64,000 nt of DNA from Paracoccaceae bacterium Fryx2. Lineage in GTDB: Bacteria; Pseudomonadota; Alphaproteobacteria; Rhodobacterales; Rhodobacteraceae. The notes under the pieces are model-generated. The model was not told the origin of the DNA, made no database searches, and saw nothing but the letters and a program-made list of their open reading frames with translations. Positions within the stretch are counted from its first letter, which is position 1. Each line of letters opens with the position of its first letter. Made by a program: the position numbers and the translations under genes. Positions 1 through 8,685 of this stretch are shown piece after piece. The stretch is from contig JAVSGI010000005.1 of NCBI GenBank assembly GCA_032334235.1, positions 992,001-1,056,000 on the forward strand. The letters run 5' to 3'.

Positions 1-8
1 GAAGGGGG

Positions 9-2057
9 TCAGAGCGCCGCCATCCCCTGCCGGATGAAGCGGTTGTCGCCGCGCGTCAGCACCCAGCGGCCAAGGCGGCGGGCAAGGTCGGGGCGGCCCC
101 GGTCGAGCGCGCGCTTGAAAAGCTCGCGCTGGTAGCGGGGGAAGGTCTTGCGGGCGCGAAGTGCGCGGTAGAAGGCGCTTTCGGTCAGGGTGCCGTTCAG
201 CGCGCCGAGGGTGATCGGAGCGAGGATGCCCATCTGCTGCAGGCTGGAGCCGAGCCGGTGGCCCATCAGCGAGGCGCGCAGTTTCAGCACGTTGGGGCCG
301 GTGAAGCGGGTGGCGTGGCCGCTGTCGAGCGGCTCGAACGGGTCGTAGAGCAGGGTGACGCGGCCCGCGGCGCGGCTGACCTCGGCCGCGTCGCCGTATT
401 TGCCGGTGAAGTCGCGGTCCCAGGCGGTCTTGTAGCGGGTTTCCCACGGCACCATCGCCCGGTCGAGGGTGGATTGCGGCGAGATTGCCACCACATCGGC
501 CCCCGGGCAGGCGGCGACGAAGGCGCAGGCGGCGTAGCCCCCCATCGAGGCGCCGTAGAACACCACCCTTTTGAAGCGTGCGAAGAAGCCCGAGGCGGCA
601 AGCTGGTCGAACTGGTCCCACACCCAGGGGTCGCGATACCAGGTCCAGCCGTTGGCCATCACGCCGAGCATCGACCAGCCCTGCTTTTCGATGAAGCCGA
701 AGCCCCAGGGGCGGCGGTCCTCGCGCTTGGTCATCGCGATGTCGAGGTTGTCGAAGGTCACCACCAGCGTGTCGCCGCGCGGCATGTAGAGGAAGCTGTG
801 CTGGCCGTTGTCGCGGAAGAAGCCGTCGGGGCCTGCGAGGGTGCGGGCGATGGCGCTCCAGCCGTCATCCGACGTTGGCGGGGCGGCGGGGGCGTTGGCG
901 CGCAGCAGGACGCGGGTGATGGTGGTGCCGCCGGAGCCGTCGCGCGACAGGGTCTCGGCGGTGCCATAAGCGGCGAGGAAGGGGAAGGCGCCCGAGCCCT
1001 TGCGGATGTCGGTCAGCAGGCGGGTATCGGCGTGCAGGCAGGTTTTCAGCAGCGGTTCCAGATGCTTGACCTTGTGCACGTCGCCAAAGCCCGCAAGGTT
1101 GGCGATCACGTCGAACGGGTGCAGCGCGACGGCGCTGGCGATCACCTGCACCTTGTCGGCGGGCACGCCGTCAGCGATCAGCCGGGCGCGGGCGGCGGCG
1201 ATGCCGGGGCTTGCGCTGGCGGGAAACGCGCCGCGCGGGTCGAGGTCGATCAGGGCGATGGTGCAGTCCCACCGCGACCAGGCGGCCAGCGCCAGGGCGG
1301 GGGCGGTGCCTGCGATGTCGGCAAAGCTCGCGACATCGGGCAGGTCGATGGCGTCGATCAGGGCGGCGTCGCGGTCGGGCGCGGTCTCGGGCGCGATGGG
1401 GGCGGCGGCGGGGTCGATGCCGTGGGCAGCGGCCTGTTCGGCCAGAAAGCTGCCCGCAGGCGGCAGACCCGCGTGTTTCAGCGCAAGGTCGCGCCGCGTC
1501 GCGGGCCAGAGCCGCAGGGCGCGCGCCCCGGGCGGCAGCAGGGCCGCCACATGCGCCGCCCCGCGTTGCAGCTTGCGCCGGTCGCTGCCCGCCAGCGGGG
1601 CCAGCGCGGCGGCGGGCAGCAGCCGGGCCTGCTGGTCATGGGCGTGCAGCGCGTGGAGGAGCGAGGGCAGCGGGTCGGCCAGCAGCGCGGTCAGCATCCG
1701 GCTGCGGGCGGGCATGGCCAGCAGCGCCGTGCTGACGCCGCCTGCCCCGTCGGACCCGATCAGCCAGCCGTCGCGCGCCGCCACCGGGCCAAGCGCCAGC
1801 GTATCCGGCTCGGCCCAGATCATGCCGGGGCAGGCCCGCAGCATGAGCAGGCGGAAGCGGTCGGGGGCAGTGCCCTCGGGGGCAACTTGGGTCGCCTCGC
1901 GCAGCGTGATGCCGGGCGGTGTGCCTGCGGGCGCCGGGCCGAAGTGGAACAGCGTGACCCCGTGACCGGCATCGCGGAACGAGGCGAGGCACAACTGGTC
2001 GAGCCACGTCAGCGCGCCCCCCGGTGCGAGCGTGCCGATATCCGCCGGTCTTGCCAT
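9..2057 (-). CDS. Trimodular protein: degenerate DXD glycosyltransferase-like domain, methyltransferase-like domain, serine-hydrolase-like domain
   Basis: A 682-residue protein if translation starts at the ATG at 2057. An in-frame extension to 2150 exists but has unlikely composition. Residues 1-230 align by eye with the whole protein encoded at 2160-3014, sharing the QLCL-SF-DAG start and the HGIDP-AAPI end, but the DXD motif is changed to E83-P-D85. Residues about 240-400 look like a Rossmann or methyltransferase fold. Residues about 430-682 match the protein at 7708-8685 and carry a nucleophile-elbow motif, YGASMGGYAA, with Ser504. The three modules and the glycosyltransferase neighbours suggest a role in making or modifying surface carbohydrate. 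This is inference; no specific substrate can be read from the sequence. Confidence 0.8.
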   Translation of the reverse strand: MARPADIGTLAPGGALTWLDQLCLASFRDAGHGVTLFHFGPAPAGTPPGITLREATQVAPEGTAPDRFRLLMLRACPGMIWAEPDTLALGPVAARDGWLIGSDGAGGVSTALLAMPARSRMLTALLADPLPSLLHALHAHDQQARLLPAAALAPLAGSDRRKLQRGAAHVAALLPPGARALRLWPATRRDLALKHAGLPPAGSFLAEQAAAHGIDPAAAPIAPETAPDRDAALIDAIDLPDVASFADIAGTAPALALAAWSRWDCTIALIDLDPRGAFPASASPGIAAARARLIADGVPADKVQVIASAVALHPFDVIANLAGFGDVHKVKHLEPLLKTCLHADTRLLTDIRKGSGAFPFLAAYGTAETLSRDGSGGTTITRVLLRANAPAAPPTSDDGWSAIARTLAGPDGFFRDNGQHSFLYMPRGDTLVVTFDNLDIAMTKREDRRPWGFGFIEKQGWSMLGVMANGWTWYRDPWVWDQFDQLAASGFFARFKRVVFYGASMGGYAACAFVAACPGADVVAISPQSTLDRAMVPWETRYKTAWDRDFTGKYGDAAEVSRAAGRVTLLYDPFEPLDSGHATRFTGPNVLKLRASLMGHRLGSSLQQMGILAPITLGALNGTLTESAFYRALRARKTFPRYQRELFKRALDRGRPDLARRLGRWVLTRGDNRFIRQGMAAL

Positions 2058-2159
2058 CTGCGTGCCCTTCCGCCCTGCCCGCCGGACTGCGCCGACCCCC
2101 GCACTTCGTCGGATTGGCGTCACTCTGACAAGAAACCCGGGGCTTGCCAAGGACGTGCG

Positions 2160-3014
2160 TCAGTCATCGTCGTCTTCCGCCGCACCTGGCTTGACCGGGA
2201 TCGGGGCGGCAGTGGGGTCGATGCCGTGCTTGCGCAGCAACTGCCCGATCAGGCTGCGCGGGCGCGGGATGCCGCCGTCCTTGGAAACGATGCGCGCCCG
2301 CATCCGCCGGCCGTAGAAATGGATCGAGAAGGTCTCGTCCGTCACATAATCCGAGACCTCGACGCCGGGGCGCAGCATCAGGCGGCGGTCCTCGTAGGCA
2401 AAGGGGTAGAGCGCGGCGCGCGGCAGGGTGTGGCGCACCTCGCCGGTCTGTTTCAGGAAATGGGTCAGCGCGTGCGGCCCCCACACCCCCCACGGCTGTT
2501 CCGAGACATGCAGCGGCGTGCCCGCATCGCGCAGCGCGCGCAGTTTCGCGCAGTAGTCCTCGTCATACCAGTCGGGCACGGCGAATTCGTCGCGGGTGAA
2601 CGCCAGCAGCGCCGCCAGCGTCGCGCTGTCCTGCGGCAGGCCCAGCACGCCGCCGTTGATGCCGGTCTCCGATTCCCACGCGTGGAAATGGCCGGTCGGC
2701 GTGGTGAAGGGTTTCACGCAATAGGCGTCGGTGTCGGCCCAGATCATGCGGTCGCGCTTTGCCAGCAGGTGATAGCGGAACACGTCGGAATGCAGCGCCG
2801 GGCTGCCGGTGCGTTCATGCCGCAGAAAGCCGGTCTGCGGCAGGATGGCGGCGGCATCTTCCAGCGCCACGCCGTCGGGAGCATTCGTCACCCCTTCATA
2901 GGTGAACAGCGTCACCTGCTGCCCGGCATCGACGAAGGATTTCAGGCACAACTGTTCAAGGAAACTCAGCGACCCGCCGATCCACAGGGCGCCGATCTGG
3001 TAGTCTTGGCTCAT
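2160..3014 (-). CDS. DXD sugar-binding glycosyltransferase-like protein
   Basis: A 284-residue protein starting at the ATG at 3014. It shows the pattern of the capsular-type DXD glycosyltransferases (Gly_transf_sug / GT32-like): SDVFRYHLL followed by IWADTD with D94 and D96 as the likely metal and nucleotide-sugar ligands. It ends in an acidic tail, EDDDD. No signal peptide or membrane segment is visible, so it should be cytosolic. It lies 102 bp upstream of the fused gene at 9-2057 on the same strand and diverges from the GT2 gene starting near 3172. The donor and acceptor sugars are unknown. The family assignment rests on motif reading. Confidence 0.8.
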   Translation of the reverse strand: MSQDYQIGALWIGGSLSFLEQLCLKSFVDAGQQVTLFTYEGVTNAPDGVALEDAAAILPQTGFLRHERTGSPALHSDVFRYHLLAKRDRMIWADTDAYCVKPFTTPTGHFHAWESETGINGGVLGLPQDSATLAALLAFTRDEFAVPDWYDEDYCAKLRALRDAGTPLHVSEQPWGVWGPHALTHFLKQTGEVRHTLPRAALYPFAYEDRRLMLRPGVEVSDYVTDETFSIHFYGRRMRARIVSKDGGIPRPRSLIGQLLRKHGIDPTAAPIPVKPGAAEDDDD

Positions 3015-3171
3015 GTCACGTCCCCGGGGCACGACCCGGCCCCCTGTGCGGCAGAGTGGCGGGGCTTTCGGGGCGGATGCAATGGGTAAAGTGGGGCGGT
3101 TCTCAGGCGGGCGGCGATATGCTAGCAGGGACGCACGGGGCGGCGGCAAGACCGCCCGGACGGGCAAGGCG

Positions 3172-5481
3172 ATGGGTTCGGCAGGCATGGACAGGGACGG
3201 TTCCGGGCGACGGGCGGGCGGGGTGCAGGTCTTGCACCGCCGACTGTGGATGCAGGACATCCACGCGGGGGGCGTGACGCGCCTGCTGGATGCGGTGGCG
3301 GAACCCTCCGGTCGGCTGCGGCTGTTCTTCGGCCACGGCACGAAGCCCGAAGCCTTTCTGCCCGATGGCGCGCCGGGCTGCTGCCTGCCCGAGGAACTGC
3401 GCGACATTTCCGACAGCACGATGGTGGTGGCGCGCGGCGGCTCTGCCGTGCTGGCGCTGACGGATGGCGGGCGCATCACGGCGCAGCCTGCCCCCGCGGA
3501 AACCGGGTTTCTGGCCGGGCTGAACTGCATCCTGTCCTTCCGGCTGGAGGAGACGGCGGCGCAGGTGGCCGAAGGGCTGGCCCATCAGGCGCGGCACCAT
3601 GGGCTGCAAGGGGTGCTGATCGTCAACCGGGTGCCGGGTGACGACCCGGCCGGTTTTGCGGCGGAACTGGAGGCGGCGCTTGCGGGGTTTGACCTGAGCG
3701 TGGTGCTGCTCGACTGCCCGCAGCCGCTGGGCAAGCCCGACCTCGGGCCGGAAAGCCACCCGTTCCTTGCCCCCGACGCCCCCGGCAAGGACCGCATGAC
3801 CCCGCCCGACCCCGACCCGTGGCGCTCGGCACTGGGCGAGGGGCTGATCCACGAGGTGGCGAAGTGGCGCTTCCTTGCCGAGGCGCGGGCTGTGCTGACG
3901 CTCGACCCATGCGACATCCTCGCGCCGCGCCTCGCCGGGGCGCCGACGGCCTTTGACCTTTGCGTGCAGGCCAAGCATGGCGTGGTGCTGATGATCGGGC
4001 GGCGCATCTACCCGTGGCGGGTGCGCGCGGGGCAGCAGGCGAGGTTCGGTGACCACATCTGCCGCCCGTTCGACGCCCGGCGCGGCATGGCGCGCTGGGG
4101 TGTGGCGCCGCAAAAGGCGGGGCTGGAAAACACCTGGCGGGCGGCGCGGGTGGCCTTTGCCAAGCCCGATGCCGGGGTGACGGTGCCCTTCCTGCGCGCC
4201 ATGTCGATCAAGGTGCCGGGCCGGTCGGCCTCGGAACTGGTGCCCAAGACCGCGCTGATCGAGGATGCCGCCCTGCTGGCGCTGGCCGAAGGCGCGTTCG
4301 GCCACAAGCCGATCCGCGCGCCGGTATCGGCGCCGAAGCCCGCCCCCCGCGCGGCGGTGGATGCCGGGCGCACCGCCATCGTCACCACGATGAAGAACGA
4401 GGGGCCGTTCATTCTGGAATGGCTGGCCTATCACCGCATGATCGGGGTGCAGGATTTCCTGATCTACACCAACGACTGCACCGACGGCACCGACACGATG
4501 CTTGACCTCCTGCAGCGCAAGGGGCTGGTGCAGCACCGCGAGAATCCGTTCCGCACCACGGACCTCAAGCCGCAGCACGCGGCCCTGCAGGCGGCCGAAG
4601 CCGAGCCGGTGATGCAGAATTGCGGCTGGGGCATCTGCATGGATGTCGATGAATTCATCAACATCAGGATCGGTGACGGCACCCTGCCCGCGCTCTACGA
4701 CGCGATGGGCGAGGCCAACATGATCAGCCTGACCTGGCGGCTGTTCGGCAATGCCGAGGTGCAGGCGTATCGCGACCGCTTCCTGCTGGACCAGTTCGCC
4801 CGCTGCGCGCCGGAAGTGATCCGCAAGCCGCATCAGGCCTGGGGCTTCAAGACGCTGTTCCGCAACATCGACATCTACAAGAAGCTGGGCGTCCACCGCC
4901 CCAAGGGGCTGCGTCCCGACCTGTGGAATCAGGTGCGCTGGCTGAACGGGTCGGGCAAGCCGATGCCGACCGAGATGTTCCGCAACGGCTGGCGCTCGAC
5001 GCTGGAAACCTATGGCTACGACTGGGTGCAGCTGAACCACTATGCGGTGCGGTCGGCCGAAAGCTTTCTGGTCAAGCGCGACCGCGGCCGGGTGAACCAT
5101 GTCGACCGCGATCAGGGGCTGAACTACTGGTTCCGGATGAACCACAATGTCGGGCTCGACCGTTCCATCCAGCGGATGATCCCGCGGATGAAGGTCGAAT
5201 ACGACCGCCTGCTGGCCGACCCCGAGATTGCGGCGGCGCATGGGTTCTCGGTCGCCTGCCACCGGGCGAAGATTTCCGAACTGCGCGGGATGGACCACCA
5301 TCGGCGGTTCTACGACGAGCTGACCGGCGACCGGATGCAGCGGCTTTGCCGGCTGCAGGCGCATTTCGGCTCGGCGGTGTTCAATGCCGGACCGGGGGTG
5401 ATTCCGGCAGACCTGCACGAACGGGAACTGGCGCCGGATTTCCTGTTCACCGTGGCCCATGAAGGCGAGGCGGAGCATTGA
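3172..5481 (+). CDS. Large glycosyltransferase family 2 protein with a duplicated, degenerate N-terminal domain
   Basis: The frame is open from 3013. I place the start at the ATG at 3172; 3187 (ATG) and 3223 (GTG) are alternatives, and no ribosome site is decisive. The C-terminal half is a GT2_4-type domain: VTTMKNEGPFILEWLAYHR near the domain start, TNDCTDGTD, the DXD motif D491-V-D493, LTWRLFGN, and VKRDRGRVNH towards the end. The first about 390 residues resemble the same fold in decayed form, with HHGLQGVLIVNR in place of the YHR region and LTLDPCDIL in place of the DXD strand. It is followed by two shorter paralogues on the same strand. A cytosolic sugar transferase is likely; the substrate is unknown. 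Confidence 0.8.
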   Translation: MGSAGMDRDGSGRRAGGVQVLHRRLWMQDIHAGGVTRLLDAVAEPSGRLRLFFGHGTKPEAFLPDGAPGCCLPEELRDISDSTMVVARGGSAVLALTDGGRITAQPAPAETGFLAGLNCILSFRLEETAAQVAEGLAHQARHHGLQGVLIVNRVPGDDPAGFAAELEAALAGFDLSVVLLDCPQPLGKPDLGPESHPFLAPDAPGKDRMTPPDPDPWRSALGEGLIHEVAKWRFLAEARAVLTLDPCDILAPRLAGAPTAFDLCVQAKHGVVLMIGRRIYPWRVRAGQQARFGDHICRPFDARRGMARWGVAPQKAGLENTWRAARVAFAKPDAGVTVPFLRAMSIKVPGRSASELVPKTALIEDAALLALAEGAFGHKPIRAPVSAPKPAPRAAVDAGRTAIVTTMKNEGPFILEWLAYHRMIGVQDFLIYTNDCTDGTDTMLDLLQRKGLVQHRENPFRTTDLKPQHAALQAAEAEPVMQNCGWGICMDVDEFINIRIGDGTLPALYDAMGEANMISLTWRLFGNAEVQAYRDRFLLDQFARCAPEVIRKPHQAWGFKTLFRNIDIYKKLGVHRPKGLRPDLWNQVRWLNGSGKPMPTEMFRNGWRSTLETYGYDWVQLNHYAVRSAESFLVKRDRGRVNHVDRDQGLNYWFRMNHNVGLDRSIQRMIPRMKVEYDRLLADPEIAAAHGFSVACHRAKISELRGMDHHRRFYDELTGDRMQRLCRLQAHFGSAVFNAGPGVIPADLHERELAPDFLFTVAHEGEAEH

Positions 5482-5519
5482 GCGCTTCCGTCCGGCAGTT
5501 TTCGGGCGGAAGGGGCGGA

Positions 5520-5551
5520 GCCTCCGGCGGGGATATTTGGGCCAAGATGAA
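5520..5551 (-). repeat. Dispersed repeat, single copy between GT2 genes
   Basis: A 32-bp copy in inverse orientation: GCCTCCGGCGGGGATATTTG then GGCCAAGATGAA. It lies 39 bp after one GT2 stop and 19 bp before the next GT2 start. Reverse-complemented it matches the 20520 copy at 31 of 32 bases. Confidence 0.75.
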
Positions 5552-5569
5552 CGGGGGCGCGGGGCGGGC

Positions 5570-6541
5570 ATGAGCGGCGGGTTCACCGTGGTGACCACGA
5601 TGAAGAACGAGGGCGCATTCCTGCTGGAATGGGTCGCGCACCACAAGGCGCTGGGGTTCGACGCCATCCTGATCTGCACCAACGACTGCGCCGACCCGAC
5701 GCGCGAGATGGCGCTGCGGTTGCAGCAGATGGGGCTGGCGCGGCATCATGCGACGAAACCCTGGGCGGTGACCTCGATCCAGCGGTCGGCGCTGAAGCAG
5801 GCGACGCGCTATCCCAAGGTGACGGGGGCGGAGTGGCTTTATGTCTGCGACGCCGACGAGTTCCTGTGCGTCAAGCTGGGCGACGGGTCGGTGCGGGCAC
5901 TGGTGGCGGCGGCGGGGGCCGGGGCCGAGGTGGTCTCGGTGCCGTGGCGGGTGTTCGGGCCGGCCGGGCGGCGGGATTATGACGACGTGCCGGTGACGCG
6001 GCAGTTCATCCTGGCCGAGGCGCCGCCGCAGCGGCCGGTCTACCCCAAGTCGCTGTTTCGCGGGCTGGACAATGTGGGACGGATCGGCATCCATGCGCCG
6101 ATTGCGCGCGATGGTCTGGGGCGCGACCTGCGGCGCGAACTGCCGGGCGGGGTAGCGCATGTGCCGCAGCATCACGCGATGTTTGTTGCGGGCGACGTGC
6201 GCTTTGCGCAGGTCAACCACTATGCCCTGCGCACGCGTGACAGCTTTCTGGTCAAGCGCGACCGGGGGCGGGTGAACCATTCGGCGCAGGGGATGGAGAT
6301 CGACTACTGGGACCGCTTCGACCGCGCCGAGGTGCCCTGCGACGCCATCCGGCGCTATGACGAGGCGGTGGCGGGGTGGCTGGCGCATCTGCAGGGCGAC
6401 GCGGTGCTGGCGGGGCTGCACGCCGTATCGGTGGCCTGGCACCGCGAACGGGTGGCGGCGCTGAAGGGCCGGGCAGACCATGCCGACATTCTGGCGGCGA
6501 TCGGGGAAAGGCAGGGCAGATGCGTATCCTCGCCATCCTGA
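5570..6541 (+). CDS. Glycosyltransferase family 2 protein (GT2_4 type)
   Basis: A 323-residue protein starting at MSGGFTVVTTMKNEGAF. The segment upstream of this ATG is the dispersed repeat element, so longer starts are unlikely. Motifs: VVTTMKNEG at the nucleotide-binding strand, TNDCADPT, the DXD motif D94-A-D96 followed by EF, VPWRVFG, and LVKRDRGRVNH near the C-terminus. The same signature occurs in the proteins before and after it, so the three are tandem duplicates. Its end overlaps the next gene by 22 bp, which indicates translational coupling. The acceptor is unknown. Confidence 0.85.
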   Translation: MSGGFTVVTTMKNEGAFLLEWVAHHKALGFDAILICTNDCADPTREMALRLQQMGLARHHATKPWAVTSIQRSALKQATRYPKVTGAEWLYVCDADEFLCVKLGDGSVRALVAAAGAGAEVVSVPWRVFGPAGRRDYDDVPVTRQFILAEAPPQRPVYPKSLFRGLDNVGRIGIHAPIARDGLGRDLRRELPGGVAHVPQHHAMFVAGDVRFAQVNHYALRTRDSFLVKRDRGRVNHSAQGMEIDYWDRFDRAEVPCDAIRRYDEAVAGWLAHLQGDAVLAGLHAVSVAWHRERVAALKGRADHADILAAIGERQGRCVSSPS

Positions 6542-7557
6542 CCGTGCGCGACGAGGGTGCCTTCCTGCTCGACTGGCTGGCGCATCACCGGGCCTGCGGG
6601 TTCACCGATTTCCTCGTGTTTTCGAATGATTGCACCGATGGCACCGATGCGATGCTCGACCGGCTGGCGGCGCTGGGGGGGCTTTGCCATGTGCGCAACG
6701 ACGGCCCGCACCCCGAGGGGCCGCAATGGGCGGCGCTGAAGGCCGCCGACCGGCACCCGCTGAAGGCCGCCGCCGACTGGGTGCTGGTCTGCGACATCGA
6801 CGAGTTCGTGAACATCCATGTCGGGGATCGCAGCGTGGCGGCGCTGCTGGCCGCCCTTCCGCAAGCCACGGCGATTCCGCTGACGTGGCGGCTGTTCGGC
6901 AATGCGGGCGTCGTGGACCATAGCGACGCGCCCGTGCCCCATGTCTTTACCCGCGCCGCCCCGGCCGTGCTGCACTGGCCGTGGCGTGCAGCGCTGTTCA
7001 AGACGCTGTTCCGCAATGACGGGGCCTATGCCAAGCTGGGCGTCCACCGCCCCCGCGCCCCCGACCCCGGCCGCCTGCCCGACCAGCGCTGGTTCGACGG
7101 ATCGGGGCGCGAGATGCCTGCGCTGTTCCACACGGGGCGGATCTTTTCCGACTTCGGGCAGGACAACTATCAGATGGCGCAGTTGAACCACTACGCGCTG
7201 GGGGCGATGGCCAGCTATGTGGTGAAGTGCGACCGGGGCCGGGCAAACCGCGACGCCTCGGCCTTCGACATGAGCTATTGGGTCGAGCGGAACTTCTGCG
7301 ACGCCGAAGATGCCAGCGTGCTGGCGCTGGAGCCCGCCGCGGCCCCCCTGCGCGCCGCGCTGCGTGCCGACCCGGTGCTGGGGCCGCTGCATGACGCGGC
7401 GGTGGCCTGGCGGCAGGCGCGCTTTGCCGCGCTGATGGCGGAAGAGCAGTGGCGGGCACTGTTCGGGCGGCTGCTGATGACCCCGCCCAGCCGCGCCCTG
7501 CCGCGCGACCAGGCGCGGATGATCATTCGCCATGCCCGCCGGGGGAACGATGGTTGA
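6520..7557 (+). CDS. Glycosyltransferase family 2 protein (GT2_4 type)
   Basis: A 345-residue protein starting at MRILAILTVRDEGAFLLDW. The ATG at 6520 lies inside the end of the preceding gene and is preceded by GGAAAGGCAGGGCAG, a good ribosome site. Conserved features: FSNDCTDGTD, the DXD motif D92-I-D94 followed by EF, LTWRLFGNAG, and a closing VKCDRGRANR segment. It is the third member of the tandem GT2 array. A perfect inverted repeat follows it (7567-7592). Confidence 0.85.
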   Translation: MRILAILTVRDEGAFLLDWLAHHRACGFTDFLVFSNDCTDGTDAMLDRLAALGGLCHVRNDGPHPEGPQWAALKAADRHPLKAAADWVLVCDIDEFVNIHVGDRSVAALLAALPQATAIPLTWRLFGNAGVVDHSDAPVPHVFTRAAPAVLHWPWRAALFKTLFRNDGAYAKLGVHRPRAPDPGRLPDQRWFDGSGREMPALFHTGRIFSDFGQDNYQMAQLNHYALGAMASYVVKCDRGRANRDASAFDMSYWVERNFCDAEDASVLALEPAAAPLRAALRADPVLGPLHDAAVAWRQARFAALMAEEQWRALFGRLLMTPPSRALPRDQARMIIRHARRGNDG

Positions 7558-7566
7558 TGCCGGGGT

Positions 7567-7592
7567 GGAAACAATAGCGCCGAATTGTTTCC
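7567..7592. repeat. Perfect 9-bp inverted repeat, loop of 8
   Basis: GGAAACAAT (7567-7575) and ATTGTTTCC (7584-7592) are exact reverse complements separated by 8 nt. The element starts 10 bp after the GT2 stop codon and 116 bp before the next start. There is no T-run after it, so a regulator site or an RNA hairpin is as likely as a terminator. Confidence 0.6.
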
Positions 7593-7707
7593 GGGGTGCC
7601 CGGAAAAGCCGCAAACCTGCCCCCTTGTCCGCCCGATTTGGCCACGCAACACTGAGACACTGGCTGAACGACCCAGACCTTCCCGGCGAACCCGCAGAGG
7701 CATCCCC

Positions 7708-8685
7708 ATGACGCGTGACGATGTGCCCACCCTTACGATTGCCGTCGATGCCGAAGCCGCCACCGACCGTGACAGCTGGCTGGCGCTGATGGACCAGATC
7801 GGTGAAGAGGCGGGGCATTTCCAGCCGCTGGGCGCGCGGCACTGGGCGTTCTTCGTCGACGAAAGTCCGATCCTGCTGGTCAGCTTCGAATCGCTCGACG
7901 AGATCCGCGCCGACCAGCCCGGCCAGATGCCGCTGGGCCATGCCATCGCCAGCGGTCAGGGCTGGTCGCACCTGTGCCTGATCGCGGATGGCGAGACCTG
8001 GTATCGCGACCCTGCGGTTTACGGCTATTTCGACCGGCTGGTCGATGATGCCTTTTTCGAGGATTTCGACCGCGTCGTGTTCTACGGCGCGGGGATGGGC
8101 GGTTATGCCGCCTGCGCCTTTTCGGTCACCGCCCCCGGTGCGACCGTGGTGGCAGTGCAGCCCGTGGCGACGCTAGACCCCGCCGTGGTCGGCTGGGACC
8201 GCCGCCATCTTGGCCAGCGGCGGCTGAACTTCACCGACCGATACGGCTATGCCCCCGACATGACCGAAGGCACCGGCGAGGTGTTCGTGGTGGTGGACCC
8301 CGTGCAGGTGCCCGATGCGATGCACGCCGCCCTGTTCCGCAGGCCGCATGTCACCGTTCTGCGCTGCCCCCATCTGGGCGACCGGCTGGAGGTGGCGCTG
8401 AGCCACATGCAGATCCTGACCCCGATGATCGAGGCGGCGGGCGAGGGGCGGCTGACGCCCGCCGCCTTTGCCCGGCTGTGGCGGGCGCGCCGGCAGTTCG
8501 GCCCCTATCTGCGCCAGATGCTGACCCTGTCCGAGCAGGCGGGCCACCTGTCGCGCGCCGCCAGGGTCTGCCGCAGCGTCACCAACCGGATGAGCGCGCC
8601 GCGCTTCCGCAAGCGCCTTGCCGAACTGGAGGCGCTGATGGCCGCCCCCCCGGAGCCACCGTCCGCTTCGCCGCCGGGTCAGTAG
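7708..8685 (+). CDS. Alpha/beta-hydrolase-like protein lacking the nucleophile serine
   Basis: A 325-residue protein; the ATG at 7708 follows CAGAGGCATCCCC. It matches the C-terminal module of the gene at 9-2057 over most of its length: GQGWSHLCLIADGETWYRDP, then VVFYGAGMGGYAACAF. The nucleophile elbow reads G-A-G129-M-G-G where the fused paralogue has serine, so ordinary serine-hydrolase chemistry is unlikely. From memory, Rhodobacteraceae homologues are often labelled phosphoadenosine phosphosulfate reductase, but I see no PAPS reductase signature (KRT...ECG). A role with the neighbouring glycosyltransferases is inferred from position. Its last 7 bases overlap the convergent gene at 8679-9083. 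Confidence 0.75.
   Translation: MTRDDVPTLTIAVDAEAATDRDSWLALMDQIGEEAGHFQPLGARHWAFFVDESPILLVSFESLDEIRADQPGQMPLGHAIASGQGWSHLCLIADGETWYRDPAVYGYFDRLVDDAFFEDFDRVVFYGAGMGGYAACAFSVTAPGATVVAVQPVATLDPAVVGWDRRHLGQRRLNFTDRYGYAPDMTEGTGEVFVVVDPVQVPDAMHAALFRRPHVTVLRCPHLGDRLEVALSHMQILTPMIEAAGEGRLTPAAFARLWRARRQFGPYLRQMLTLSEQAGHLSRAARVCRSVTNRMSAPRFRKRLAELEALMAAPPEPPSASPPGQ

Noticed and set aside
3118-3123. TATGCT as -10 box for the large GT2 gene
   Set aside because: No acceptable -35 lies 16-19 bp upstream, so I did not list it as a promoter.
7708-8685. PAPS reductase annotation for the hydrolase-like protein
   Set aside because: I see no PAPS reductase motif; the sequence matches the hydrolase-like module of the neighbour at 9-2057.
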